From: Epiperipatus broadwayi
Lineage: Eukaryota; Onychophora; Udeonychophora; Euonychophora; Peripatidae
Assembly (NCBI GenBank): GCA_028023455.1
Contig: JAQFVV010012422.1
Location: forward strand, 10,267,337-10,331,336
Reading direction: 5' to 3'
Length of the DNA: 64,000 nucleotides
Below, piece after piece: positions 23,001 to 34,600 of the stretch; within the stretch, counting starts at the first letter, position 1, and every line of letters begins with the position of its first letter. Below the pieces are notes generated by a model. It made no database searches and was not told the origin of the DNA. It saw nothing but the letters and a program-made list of their open reading frames with translations. Made by a program: the position numbers and the translations under genes.

Positions 23001-23042
23001 TCCTCACTGACAAAGGCCACAAGCCAGAAACTAGACTGGGGA
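23001..23042 (+). ncRNA. Mutated hammerhead-like motif
   Basis: TCCTCA, CTGACAA (G8 changed to A), GGC/GCC stem II, GAAA, CTAGAC (cleavage-site U changed to A), TGGGGA. Expected to be inactive. Confidence 0.55.
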
Positions 23043-23155
23043 TATTGGATGAGTAGGCATTAGATGAGGATTTTATACACAAGGCTTCTGGCATCCATTG
23101 ATTACTGTAGTTTGTTGTGTGTGGCAATATGTATAGTGAGTTTTGCCTGTTTTAA

Positions 23156-25024
23156 ATTATAAAGTTACTTTATTCAGTTGTTCTTCACTAATGTATAGTT
23201 CTTTATAAAACTCATTCATATATTTCATGATGTTTTCACTTTTTTAAGTAATAGTGCTATCTTTTTATTGTTGAAATAACATTTTTCCAAATGTCAAGAT
23301 ATTATATTATACTGATGTAATTTTTACTCTTTCTATAGTTTTTTTATTTTCTATTTATATATTATCATTAACTCATTTTATATAATTTTACAGAATTCTA
23401 TATATTTACTTCTATTAAATGGGCTGTTTAATAATATCTTCATGTTTTTTTTTACTCTCACTTGAACATTTACTCATGAATTGTTACTGTGAAGCTCACT
23501 ATAATAGAATATCTTTATTTTTTAATTAAACTTAGTCTGATTTATTATCAAAATATATTGATACTTTAAAATGATTTACAAATTAAACATTTAAATTAAT
23601 TGAAGTATTCCTGAAGATTAGGCACATCAACTGTTATTACTGTTTTTCTTAATGGTTTTGAATCTATTGTACACTACAGACATCAAATGTATATTTTTTG
23701 ATAGTCAAAATATGGTCTAAATTCAGTGTAATTTCATTTGGATGCATTGGATTTTTTTCAAAAAAAGAATTCATAAAAACATAGAAGTTCTATAAATCTA
23801 TTATTTTTTTAACTTCTGTTTTTTATATCCAAATTTACTCTTAGCCCTTTTATCTTTCAATTATTTTCCAATTCTAACTTTAAAATTTTTCATGACAACT
23901 TTAAAATATTATTTGTTTGCGAAAAACATTCTGTGCATAAATGAAAATCATTTACTTTTTTATCAGAATGAGAAATTAATGGGCCTAATTTTTAATTTCA
24001 TGCATGTGGTATTTTTTATTAAGTTGAATAATATTCTTGCCATTCTATCAATCTCCATAAGATTGTTATTTCATTTTTTTTAATAATGAATCCTGCTCTA
24101 TTTGTGCTTTCAATATTAGTATTTTTATAATAAATTCTTGTCCTCTTTTTAAATTAATTGTCTCTCTATCCTTACATCCAACTCTTCCAATTTCTGACCA
24201 TATTTTTTGCTTTATACTTGACATTTTTGTTTCAATCCAAGTAATTTTTTTTTTCTAAACAAAAATTGATTTGCATGATTCTTTAATTTAAAAAAAAATA
24301 TTTTTTTGTTTATTCTTTGTAGCCATGATATTTGGTAACTTTATATTAAGTATCATATTATTATATTGTTTTATATATATATATAACTAAATAGCAGTAT
24401 TTTTCAAGGTTATAATGACAATACATTATTTTGATGTTTTTTCTCTAACTTATGTTTTGTAATACACATACTAAAATATAAAACTGTGATTTTAAAATAG
24501 TTTTTTTGATTTTGAAGCAATGGCTCTCCATATCAATATTATTATTATTATTATTTATGTTCCCCATTTCTTGTCTTATCAGAAAATTGTATCTTTATTC
24601 TTTTTTAATAGAAAGTTATAGTCAATATCTATATATTTTTCTAAATAGTGAAAATAATTGTAATATGCATATTTATATAAAATGTTAAATCTGAATAATT
24701 GATGTTTGATAAAATTGAATATGCAGTTATGTTTATTTTTTCATTATTTAAAAAGTTTTGTTTTAAAAATATTCTGTGCAAAAGTATGGAAGAAAAGACT
24801 AAACTGGTTAGATGTTTAGAAAGCTATATTAAAGAATTAGACATGAAAGATTGCACTTTGAGCTCAGAATCTAAACTAATTAAAATAAAATTATCTCTGA
24901 CATTACTAACACTTGAACATCAAGACTTCCTGAGAAACTAATATATTTAATTATTTAATGCAGAAATATTGAGACTAAATACAGTGCACAAAATTGACAC
25001 ATATAAAAAGCATATATGATTTAT
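23156..25024. other. AT-rich intron DNA, no gene recognised
   Basis: An (ATT)n run lies at 24537-24557. The small open frames at 23892-24083 and 24506-24688 are hydrophobic by base composition. The frame 24699-24941 ends in a polar stretch (KTKLVRCLESYIKELDMKD) but has no splice or homology support. Confidence 0.35.
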
Positions 25025-25067
25025 TTAAAAGCAATAGTATTTATGAAAGAATAAAATGAATCAACTG

Positions 25068-25424
25068 ATTCTTTCAAACCCAAATGCTTATATAGGGTCA
25101 AATCTTAAGTACTGGAAATGAAAGCATGAGGATAGACAACTCACTTTAAATTACTGTTTACGGTGTTTGAATGAATGACGTCAACGAAATTATCTAGAAT
25201 TTACCAAATGTCACTCTCAAATAAAACTTAAACATATGTAAATAAGCATTTATTTTATAGTGCTATGTTTATAAATTGTGATGTTTGGTAAATTCTAGAT
25301 AATTTCACTGATGTCATTCATTCAAACATCGTAAACAGTAATTTAAAGTGAGTTGTCTATCCTCACGCTTTCATTTCCAGTACTTAAGATTTGCCCATAT
25401 ATAAGCATTTGAGTTTGAAAGAAT
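25068..25424. repeat. Foldback element, about 357 bp
   Basis: ATTCTTTCAAAC at 25068 pairs with GTTTGAAAGAAT at 25413-25424. The arms of about 140 bp run inward to AATTTACCAAA around 25211/25288. TTAAAAGCAATA occurs on both sides (25025-25036 and 25428-25439) and could be a TSD. Confidence 0.75.
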
Positions 25425-25908
25425 AAGTTAAAAGCAATAAAAAAATTGCAATAAAAAAATTGCATTTATGTAGCATTGCAATTTTATACTTATCAAATAT
25501 CAGCATTTGTGAATCTTTTAAAATGAATCTTTTATTTTATTATATCTTAATTGTAAACTTTACGTATGTGATGAACATTTATAACAGGCATATTTTCAAT
25601 GAAATACATAGTTATATGACAATAAGTTGTATATACTGTATATATTTCTACATTTTCAAATTGTCAAAATCATTTTGATTATGCTTTCAAATATCTCCAG
25701 TATTGTTTATTTATTAGTATTATATATGGTGATTGTCACTAATAGAAGTGACCAACAACACTTGATCTAAATATATCATAAACCTGAGATGTTTTATAAG
25801 CAGACTGTGATTATTTTGACATTTTACTGCTTTAAACAATAATTCTCAGAATTTTTTGAAAATTATTACAAATATAAAAATGAATTTATATTTTCATTTT
25901 CATTCTAG

Positions 25909-26060
25909 CTAAAAATTATAATTTTGAGATTGCGAATAAACTACCATGGTTAAATAAAAAATCTTCTGAAATTCAAGACCTTTATGTTAACATAGGTAAT
26001 AGAATTGCAGAATTAAAAAAAAAAATTCAAAATGCTAAAAAATTGGCATCCAAGATTCAG
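25909..26060 (+). CDS. LAMA: Laminin alpha chain, last coiled-coil exon
   Basis: Acceptor TTTTCATTCTAG, donor CAG|GTAAG. The first two bases complete the Ala codon split from 11127, followed by 50 codons, ending in phase 0. The translation (KLPWLNKKSSEIQDLYVNIG then RIAELKKKIQNAKKLASKIQ) has Leu/Ile/Ala heptads and matches the usual end of laminin domain I, where an L-x-x-K-I-x-x-A-x-x-x-A-x-x-I pattern leads directly into the first G domain. The next exon starts LG1, as expected. Confidence 0.88.
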
Positions 26061-27169
26061 GTAAGAAAAAAAATTATTCAATTATATTTTGATACATTTT
26101 AAAACATTTGCAATTAATTATTTTATGCAAAATATTGTATTTTCTTAATTAACTGTTATTTTTTTTATAAATATTATTTTGAATTCAGCTAGATATTTAC
26201 GAAATGCTAATCAATAAATGAATAAAGGTTTTATATCATAATAATTGACAATAAATTATTATATACTTGATTTAGAAGTTAGTATTATATATAATAGCTA
26301 AACTAAGTTTGTTAACTATAAAAATATCAGGCTCACAAGTTAAGACTTTTGTGGGAACCTCCTTCATCAATTGTAGCCAGTTTTCAACCATCATTAATCG
26401 ATAATCAAAATAGGAGCTTAAATGTTCTGATTTATATTATAATTAAAGGTATGTTAAATTAGTTATTTTTTATTATATATATATTTCAAAGTGCTAGTCA
26501 GAAATTTTTTTATTCAGATCAATAATTCTCCTACAAGCTTATTTTTCAATTAACCAATTCAGAGCAAAAACATCTAGATATATAAAAAATATCAGTAAAA
26601 GAATAGGGGCAGGATAGCATAATAATTAGTAGAGTAATATGTTTTTAATATAGGATTCAAATTCTGGTGAAACTTAGAAATTTTTCAGAAAAATTTTGCA
26701 CAGATCTGTGCCATATCTAATTTAGACATCAATTGTACACTAGTTTGTAAATAGATATCCAATTATTTTTATTTAGAGAACAAAGATATTTGATAATCTG
26801 TAAAAAACATTCATGTATTATGACCCATCTTTTATCATTGATGAAGAATGTTTCTATAGGTGTAGAGCATGTGGTTTATCGTTATTTTTTAGTAAATAAA
26901 TATCAAGGTATATAAAAATAAATAAATAAAGTAAGTCATGTAACAGATTGGTTAGCTTGTAAAAATTATGAATATATTATAATATAATTTTCATCATTGG
27001 TAAAGAAGCCATTGTGTACTTAAGGATAATGGACCTACAATTAAAAATTTAAGAGTTGTAAAGATAACAAAGCATCACATAATTCTAATAGATTTTATTT
27101 GAAATGTGTTATTGATTATAATTTTCCATTTTATATCATTATATTATAGACTATCTATGTAAAAAAATA
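26061..27169. other. Intron DNA with one SINE-like repeat
   Basis: AT-rich. The only supported item is the SINE-like repeat at 26605-26770. Confidence 0.4.
26605..26770 (+). repeat. Possible tRNA-derived SINE
   Basis: GGATAGCATAATAATTAGTAG resembles a polymerase III A box (TAGC-N-AATNNTTAG), and GGATTCAAATTCTGG about 40 bp later resembles a B box (GGTTCGANTCC). An unrelated AT-rich body follows. The spacing fits a tRNA promoter. Confidence 0.4.
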
Positions 27170-27605
27170 TCCAAGCTTATAATGTTCTTTTCATTGAATC
27201 CAATCAAATTGTATATCTTTTTTTTTCTTTTTAAAAATTTTATTTATTTCTTCTCGGAACTATATATACATAATCACATCTTTAAACACCAAACATGTTT
27301 CGATCAATTTTTTCTGTAGTCAAATCAATATATAAAAATGTATACAGTATACTGTTATCATAGAAAACAATAACATTTCCCTTTATATACTGTTATCATA
27401 AAAACAATAACATTTTTCTTTCATCTAAATTATAAATATGGAATTTTATAGATACTTGAAAATGACTACAGAAAAAAGTGATCTAAACATTGGTATTTAA
27501 AAATGTGAATATGTATTATGGTTGATGTTTTTAAAAAGAAAATGAGAGTTTATAATTTGATTGGATTCAACGGAAAAAACATTATAGTTTATAAGACATA
27601 TATAT
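27170..27605. repeat. Foldback element, about 430 bp, degenerate
   Basis: CTTATAATGTTCTTTTCATT...GAATCCAATCAAA at 27176-27210 recurs inverted at 27555-27600 (TTTGATTGGATTC...AACATTATAG). The central part holds a 45-bp direct duplication (ACTGTTATCAT-A-AAAACAATAACATTT) at 27350-27420. Confidence 0.6.
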
Positions 27606-30099
27606 TTTAAAGGGAAAAAAAATTTTTTTCTTATTGCGGTTGTTAAAAAGTTTGTTAACAGCGGTGATAATAAGTTAAATATATGTATTTTTTACTCATG
27701 CTTACATAGTAGAATGCTTGAGATTAATTACTGCTGCTAAATCTGAGAAATGGATAAAAACATGTGCGATCTATTTTTGTTATATATATATGAGGTTATA
27801 TTCTATTTTTATTAAAAACTGAAATTTTTTTCGTCATCTGAAATAACTCTGATAGATTAATGTATAACTGCTCTGTTTTAATTATTTAGTTAGTGTTATT
27901 AAGATAAACGTTGAGTTAGTGAACTAAAACTCTGTGAAATGAATCGGATGATGCTCATGAATTATCTGAGGAATTCATAATAATATAAGCAATGTTTTTA
28001 TTAAGGGAGAATTTTTTACAATATATCTCAAAAACTTTTTTAGAGAATCCTAATTTAAGAAGTTCTTTATGTGCAAGATTTTTGCAAAAATTTTCAACGC
28101 TATTACTACGATGTTGCCTTCAAATGAAATTGTAAAAATTTAACTCACATTTTTATTCAAAGAATTTTAACTTGTTTAATCAGTATTGTCTAGTTATAAA
28201 CAAAGAAAATTATTGTAGAAGCAAAGAAGAATTACTTCAAGAATAGTGCATTTTCATCATATCATACACTATGATAGTTCAATAAATAAGATAAGAATGT
28301 TTTACATAAAAAGAAAATTCAAATGTGCTAAATAATTAGGATAAATAAAAATAAAATGATATTATGAGCAGTTAATTCAGCAGCAGTGTGATGTAAACTC
28401 AATAATTAAAGTTGCCATATTGATTCTCAGCTAACTCAAAGCAAATCTCAGTTTAATAAATAGAATGTGAATTATTGTGCTCAGCATTAAATAATATCCT
28501 GACAACTAATCATCTGATCATTTTATCTTATTAATATAATATTTAGAGAATATATTTGTATAATTCTTGTGTTATAAACAAAGACTTGGCTGTTTTTGAT
28601 TTTTAAGTTGAAGATACTACAAAGAAATTTTAGTCAGGTGCATATACTAACAAATCATTATAGTGCAGATGAAAATGTAATCCTGCATATAACCAAATTT
28701 GAGAAGTTGGTAGAATGAAAAAGAAATAAAAAATATATAATAATAAGGGGCATTTAGAATAAAGTGGTAATTTAAAAAAAAGAATATGACATGAAAGATG
28801 AAATAATTAAAAGATTGATTTAAATAATTTTCTAAATATGTTAATATTTATGAGTATGTGGTTTAAGAATTAGGAAAAATAAAAAGGAACAAATTATTGC
28901 TATCAAAAAAAAAAAGAAACCAACTTAAATTTTATATTAGAAATTTTTCCAAAGAGTAAATCTAACAATCAAGTAGACTATAATATTAATGATCCTAGAA
29001 ACAATATAAAGTGTATCAATAAACTCTAGTCTTAAGATCGTATTAACTTTTTGTGAGAGTTAAATTGAGAAAAAATGAAACAACAACAACAAAAATAAAT
29101 AAATAAAGTCATAATTTTATAAAATATATTTTTACAGGTTATTTGAAAACATACCAATTCAGAAATTAAAATATGATTAATTTTAAGAAGGTGATGTGAA
29201 AAACAATACAGAAGAAGCTGAGAAATAAAATAATATAAAGTGTAAAGAAAAAAAGGGTAAAAAAAGTAAATAACAAATCTATAATATAGAGATAGGAAAA
29301 GTAAAATAACAAAAAATGCATTGAATGTAATACATTATGAAAAGATTCAAAAAGTTATATTTTTTTAGAGAGATTTTAATAAATTAAAAAATATAAATTT
29401 TAAAGAAATTTAAGAAGGGAAGCTCATATTGTATAAAGGTAATTATGAAATAGGGATTTAGAGAGGAAATGTATACATGATCTTGATTAATAAACAAAAA
29501 GAAATAGAGTTTGAAAAGATTATAAAACCATTGAAATAAACAAATAACATTAAAAATAGAAATGTGTCTATATTATATTTATAGTAATTAATATAACAAT
29601 GTTAACTCTAACTTATGATAATGCTTACTAGAGTATTGCAAATATGCACCAGAATAAAGCCAAAATTCAAATAGGGTCCATGAGAATGTTCATAAGTATA
29701 GAATTGTGGTTATGTGGATAATATTGTTTAGCATAATGAGCTACTGCACATTAAATTGATACTATTATTCATATAATTGCTACAGTTATAAATAAGAATT
29801 ATGCAATTAACTATTAAAAAACAATACCAATGACTAAAAGGGTCATACCAATTCTCACTAAAATGATACTTCTGCCCAAAAAGGTGTTACCTGTAGTCAT
29901 AATGTAATTTTTATAGTTTTGGTAGTGATACTAGTTTCAAATGCCATTTTTAAAATGTTGATCCCAGTTTCTAGAAATATGATACTATTTTTATCCAAAT
30001 GTAACACCATATCCATAAGGAAGATATCTACAATAATCTAACAAAATTGGTTTTAAATTTTTTATAATTTTGGAATAACTTTTTAATATTTTTTTTCAG
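27606..30099. other. Intron DNA; purine-rich section
   Basis: From about 28660 to 29560 the + strand is markedly A/G-rich with few C, unlike its flanks. No protein was recognised. The splice acceptor TTTTTTTTCAG ends at 30099. Confidence 0.35.
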
Positions 30100-30258
30100 G
30101 GAGCTCTACAATTTTCATCTCCAGGATTTACTAAATATGTACATCATTCTCCCACAAGAGGCTCTCCAATAACAGAAGTTGAATTGCAAGTACAAAGTAC
30201 TGATCCTCGAGCCATCATTTTTTACATGGAAAATTTAAAAAATATTCCATCAAAATAT
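30100..30258 (+). CDS. LAMA: Laminin alpha chain, LG1 domain, first exon
   Basis: Exactly 53 codons, phase 0 at both ends, acceptor TTTTTTTCAG, donor TAT|GTAAAT. It starts GALQFSSPGFTKYVHHSP, the typical opening beta strand of a laminin G domain (hydrophobic-x-F-x-G-x-x-Y/F), and continues with ITEVELQVQ and RAIIFYMEN, matching the conserved strand pair that reads I-x-x-x-F-x-x...G-x-L-x-Y. LG domains bind cell-surface receptors such as integrins and dystroglycan from the basement membrane. No signal or membrane segment is expected in this part. Confidence 0.9.
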
Positions 30259-30503
30259 GTAAATAATATTTCTTAATTTCAATTACATTTTCCATTCTAT
30301 TAACTTTTATTTTTGATTTTAATTTTTATAGGGAAAAAAAGATAAATTAATTTTTATGTATTAAATTTATATTTTTTAAATAGAAGTTTCAATGCCTAAT
30401 TCATTATTTGTACAGAAATACTTTAACATTTTATATTAAAAGATGTTAACTATTTAACTTTATTTTGAATATTATTTACATTTAACTTTTTTTTTTGTAT
30501 TAG

Positions 30504-30634
30504 CAACAAAAAATTTATTTAAATTTGGATAAAGGACAACCAGCTTTAACATGGATTACACCAGAAAGTAATTTAACTATTAAACATCCACATACACTTT
30601 TATCTAATAAATGGAATAATATTTCAAGTAAAAA
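30504..30634 (+). CDS. LAMA: Laminin alpha chain, LG1 domain, second exon
   Basis: Acceptor TTTGTATTAG, donor AAAA|GTAAG. It enters in phase 0 and leaves 2 bases of a split Lys codon. The encoded strand QQKIYLNLDKGQPALTWITP corresponds to the L-x-L-x-x-G-x-V-x-x-x-W/Y core strands of LG domains, and LLSNKWNNIS to the W-H-x-V segment. The intron before it is only 245 bp, the shortest in the gene here. Confidence 0.85.
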
Positions 30635-30960
30635 GTAAGTTTAATGAACATACTGTGTTATTTACATTTGGAAAAAAAAATTAATTACACTAGTACTTTC
30701 ATTGATTAATTTATTGTATTATTTTCTACTTGCTTATGTGAATATATGTAATATTGACTAATCAACAAGATATGAAGATATGATAATGTCTTGAGCAGTT
30801 TTATAGAACTATGAAATACCAAAAATGAGTTCACTTATAGCAATGTTATGAGATGAAAATATATAATGAACTATAAACAAGTTATTATATAATAACTTTT
30901 AAATTATTGCTTTTTATTTGATAACTATACTTCTGTTACATCTTTTCCATATATATATAT
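30635..30960. other. Intron DNA, no feature recognised
   Basis: AT-rich, ending in the TA run used as target by the hammerhead element. Confidence 0.4.
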
Positions 30961-31472
30961 ATGAAAAAACAAATACAAGTTAATCACGTAACCTGCTATC
31001 ACTTGTTATTTATGTCCAAAAGATGGCGCTATACCAAAACCGCCGAACAAGTGTAAGATTTGTTTTACATAAACGAAAAAAGAGTCAGAAATTAACTACC
31101 TCTTTCATTTGCTCACTCCCAGATCAGCTGATTTCAAGCTGGTTTGCTATCCTCAGTGGGAGATAGAGTATAGAAACTAGATCTAAAACACTGACTCCCA
31201 AGTGTTTATGCAAAACGTTTCTATCAGATTGCAAGCGTGAATTTTTCAGACCGGTAAAGTCTTCAAACCCAGCCTAGCAAGCTAGATATTTATATGGGTC
31301 TGATCTCAGTTCAGAATCACCATATAATCAAAGTCTCTGCAATATATATCATTGCAAGAAAACTCTAAAGGTACATTTATGAAAAAACAAATACAAGTTA
31401 ATCACGTAACCTGCTATCACTTGTTATTTATGTCCAAAAGATGGCGCTATACCAAAACCGCCATCTTTTGGA
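30961..31472 (-). mobile_element. Hammerhead-bearing retroelement, 418-bp unit with 84-bp tandem restart
   Basis: The first 84 bp (30961-31044) are repeated without a mismatch at 31379-31462, so the insertion is one unit of 418 bp plus the start of the next. The right end adds a 13-bp inverted snippet (CGCCATCTTTTGG, 31459-31471). The + strand includes TGATCTCAGTTCAG and a CACCATATAATC stretch, homologous in layout to the other units. Both sides are TA runs, so a TSD cannot be told from the microsatellite. Identity of the direct repeats suggests a recent insertion. Confidence 0.85.
31116..31162 (-). ncRNA. Hammerhead ribozyme candidate with best-formed stems in the window
   Basis: Minus strand: CTCCCA, CTGAGGA, TAGC-AAACCA-GCTT, GAAA, TCAGCTGA, TC, TGGGAG. 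Stem I is 6 perfect base pairs and stem II is AGC/GCT. Stem III is TCA/TGA closed by the A15.1-U16.1 pair, with ATC as cleavage triplet. All invariant core bases (CUGANGA, GAAA) are present. The 10.1/11.1 pair is U-U instead of G-C. The stem III strand is a palindrome, so two molecules could pair. Confidence 0.8.
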
Positions 31473-31483
31473 TATATATATAT

Positions 31484-31512
31484 ACATACATACATACATA
31501 CATACATACACA
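31484..31512 (+). repeat. (ATAC)n microsatellite
   Basis: Seven consecutive TACA units after a TA run. Confidence 0.9.
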
Positions 31513-31688
31513 ATAAAAATAAAAATAATAAATACAACAGTAATTCATTATTAAATACAGTCTTTCAATCTGTAGAAGTACTTTTGGTTAATTCCTTAAC
31601 CCTCCTCAACTTTAACCAAAAATACTTCTGAGGATTGAAAGACTGTATTTAATAGTTAATTATCTTTATATTTATTATTTTTATTGTT
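31512..31688. repeat. Foldback element, about 175 bp
   Basis: TATTAAATACAGTCTTTCAATC at 31549-31570 pairs with the stretch at 31634-31654, and the arms extend outward as AATAAAAATAAAAATAATAAAT / its complement. The inner loop contains CTTTTGGTTAA/TTAACCAAAA. Confidence 0.75.
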
Positions 31689-34600
31689 ATAAATATTTTT
31701 TAATTGACATTTTATTTGAAATATATATACATATATTGTAACTGTCAAAATTTACAGCTCACATAAAAATCACTCAAGGGTAATCTGCATTTGCATTCTA
31801 CAGTCTGATATCATAGGATATACAACCATTTTGTTTTATAATCTACTAAGATGAGCTAGATATGCAAGACTCTATCATACTCCATTTAATTTATTGATTG
31901 CAAAATAATGACAAATGCTAAAGATAATGAGACACTACAGTTTATTTATGTATATACATTTTTACAGCACACACATTAGCATAACAAGCCATTATCCATG
32001 GAAAACAATAGTTAGTTAGTTCTCTTTCACCTAGGATTTAATTTACATGTTTTTTTCACTGCCCTGTCAACTTTTAAAATAAGTTAATACAGTTAGCTAT
32101 TTATGGATTCTATTGTTAATTTTATGTGCAAATATTATATGGTATAATACATTCTTGTTTCTGGATATAAACTCACTGCATAGACTAATGATCATAACTA
32201 CTGATTATTACAGTTTTAAGATTTAATAAACCTACAAGTTTGAGAATACTCTAATTCATTAACCATGATAAATCATTTCATAAACTATTTAAAGAACTTT
32301 ACTACCATAAATACTTCCAAGCTGTAATGCCAGAAAGTAACTAAATGCTATGTAAGTAAATGCAAGAGACAGGAAAACAACATATACATAATATTTTTTA
32401 TGGATAAACAAATACATGTGAGCTAGGAATATACTATAAGATAGGAATGTTCTTCTATTGCATACTACTGTCAGGGATACTAAGCATGAGAGAACTAGCA
32501 ATTGCTAAACAGTATCATCCAAGTTATGTATACAAATACAGCATATAATATACTGCAGTGCAAGTGAACAGCAGTCACAAATGGTATCACAATCATTTAT
32601 GAATAAATGAAATACATTCAAATGAATCTCATCTAGAGACAAAACAGTCTGGAGTAAAGTTATCTTAATTACATCACTACACTCAATTATCCTTCCCCAA
32701 ACCTAGAGGGAAATTGCTTAGAACTGTAAACTATAAAATAATAATAATAATAACAATCTTAATTTATTCAGTCTATGCATGCTGTTTTGTACCCCATTAA
32801 GATTCCATCAAGCTATAGTTAAATTATTATTTTGACAATTTTTTATATTTATAGGTAGTGAAAATGCCTGTTTTTAAAATATTAAGTTTTTATAAGTATG
32901 ACCAAGGATTGCGAATAAAAGCGCATTGCTTTATAAAAGTTTACTCTTCTTTTAGATTTACCCTGATTGAATTGTAGTGTAATCAAATTAAACAAAATAG
33001 CAATCCTCTGTCATACTCATCTATAAACTAATACTCTTATCTGAGCTAGGAATACACTATATGATAGGAATGTGCTTCTATCATGTACTACTGTTAGAGG
33101 TATTAAGCTTGAGAAGGACCGGCAATCACAAGCGGTTTCTTCTAAGACATGTACACAAACACAGCATATAATATATGGCAGGAATGTTCATATACCATAT
33201 ACTCTATTGTAAGTAAAATAATGAATGTATGTTAGTAAAATGTGTGTGTGATTATTATAAATAAAATTATTGTTTATTTAATTGAGAAGAATTTATAATT
33301 AGTTTATAAATTATGTTGAATATTTTATTTAACTTATTCTACAAATTAATATTTTGTCAGTCAATTCTTTACTCATACCACCAATGAGAGCAGCAATTCA
33401 TTATATTATTCTTTTGATTGAGCTAGTTGGAATTTCTTAGGTGGTGAATTAGTTTGCCATCATTCAGGATATGTTAGTTGCTTTTGTAATTAACTGGCAC
33501 TTGGAGTTTACTCCGAAACAAAAAAGTGCATTGAATGATAGGTGCTGAATTTTGCAATTGAGAAGATCTGTGGCCTTGGAATGTAGTCATAGTTATGTAT
33601 CTTATATATAGCTCCAGCTTGGTTACAGGTACCCTCTGGGTATTGTGTTTCTCTGCCTAAGGGACCAGTGTAGAGCAATACTTAAATTGTAGTGGAGTAG
33701 ATCGAATGTATAATTTTTTAATATATTTTTATATATAAAAGTAAGTCTTACAATTTTGATTATCACAAGTTTCTATTTCCATTAAAGAGTAATAATTTTA
33801 TGCTAGATTTTGTTTCTTATTTGATCTACTACCCCACCTGGTTCAATATATATTAATTCTAATATTCTCATTGATAAATGATGAATTCATCATAGTATTA
33901 TTTCTGGGAGCTTCTGTGTAGTAAAAATATAATAGTTAAATAGCTAACATTTCAGTACAATAAGTAGTACTTTCCTCAAAGTTTCCTGTCTCCCAGTAAA
34001 TAAGTGGCTGATTCTCTGAGCTCCCTGCAACAGCATCTTTGACTTAATACATGTTATGTAGTGACATAATTCAGCTAGTCACCACAAAAAATTTAATGTG
34101 CTAGCGTATTATAACTAATGATATGAAATATGATAGTCTCTTTCATAATTTTGTGAATCATTTTTGCAGCTCTTCCTTCCAATCACAAAATATTGCAATC
34201 CACTTGAAAATGTTATAATGACTCATGGATTCATTGCCATGCACAGTTTAAATTATTTCAAGTGTTTCAGTAAGTGTTGCCTAATTTAAAATAAAATTTA
34301 ATATTTTCACATTGTTCTCTTGAGAGTTAAGGTATGAAATACTGTGATATATTTCAAATCGTGATCCAAACATGCTAATACCTTAAAATATTTGTTGGTA
34401 ATAGTTAAACCATGCCGCTGTTTAATGTGTTGATTCAGATATGGCACTGCATGCCATTTGGATAGAGAACCAGTAACTTTTTCATTAGGATATACCATGT
34501 ATGCATTAAGTATCAGATAAATTAATGTTAATTAAGTATAGAAAAACAATAATATTTAATGTTTATAAAACTTATGTCAGTATAATATTTTTATAAAGAT

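Larger units (their letters stand above)
22789..23155. mobile_element. Hammerhead-bearing foldback element
   Basis: The minus half (AGCCAATAAACATCACATGACCACC, then CAATGGATGCCAGAAGGCTTG) and the plus half (ATTGGATGAGTAGGCATTAG through GTGAGTTTTGCCTGTTTTAA) form a large palindrome centred near 22995. It belongs to the 15-kb subfamily with an internal deletion of the AAGCAAGCATAAG segment. No clear TSD. The 70-codon minus frame here is an artefact of the repeat. Confidence 0.75.

Noticed and set aside
22915-23127. 70-codon minus-strand frame
   Set aside because: Lies wholly within the palindromic ribozyme element; open only because both halves share sequence.
24699-24941. Possible extra laminin exon with polar sequence
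   Set aside because: No clear acceptor or donor in matching phase, and 11127 joins 25909 perfectly without it.
32289-32501. 70-codon hydrophobic frame as a membrane protein
   Set aside because: Hydrophobicity follows from T-rich codons on the minus strand; no motif, and it overlaps a direct repeat.
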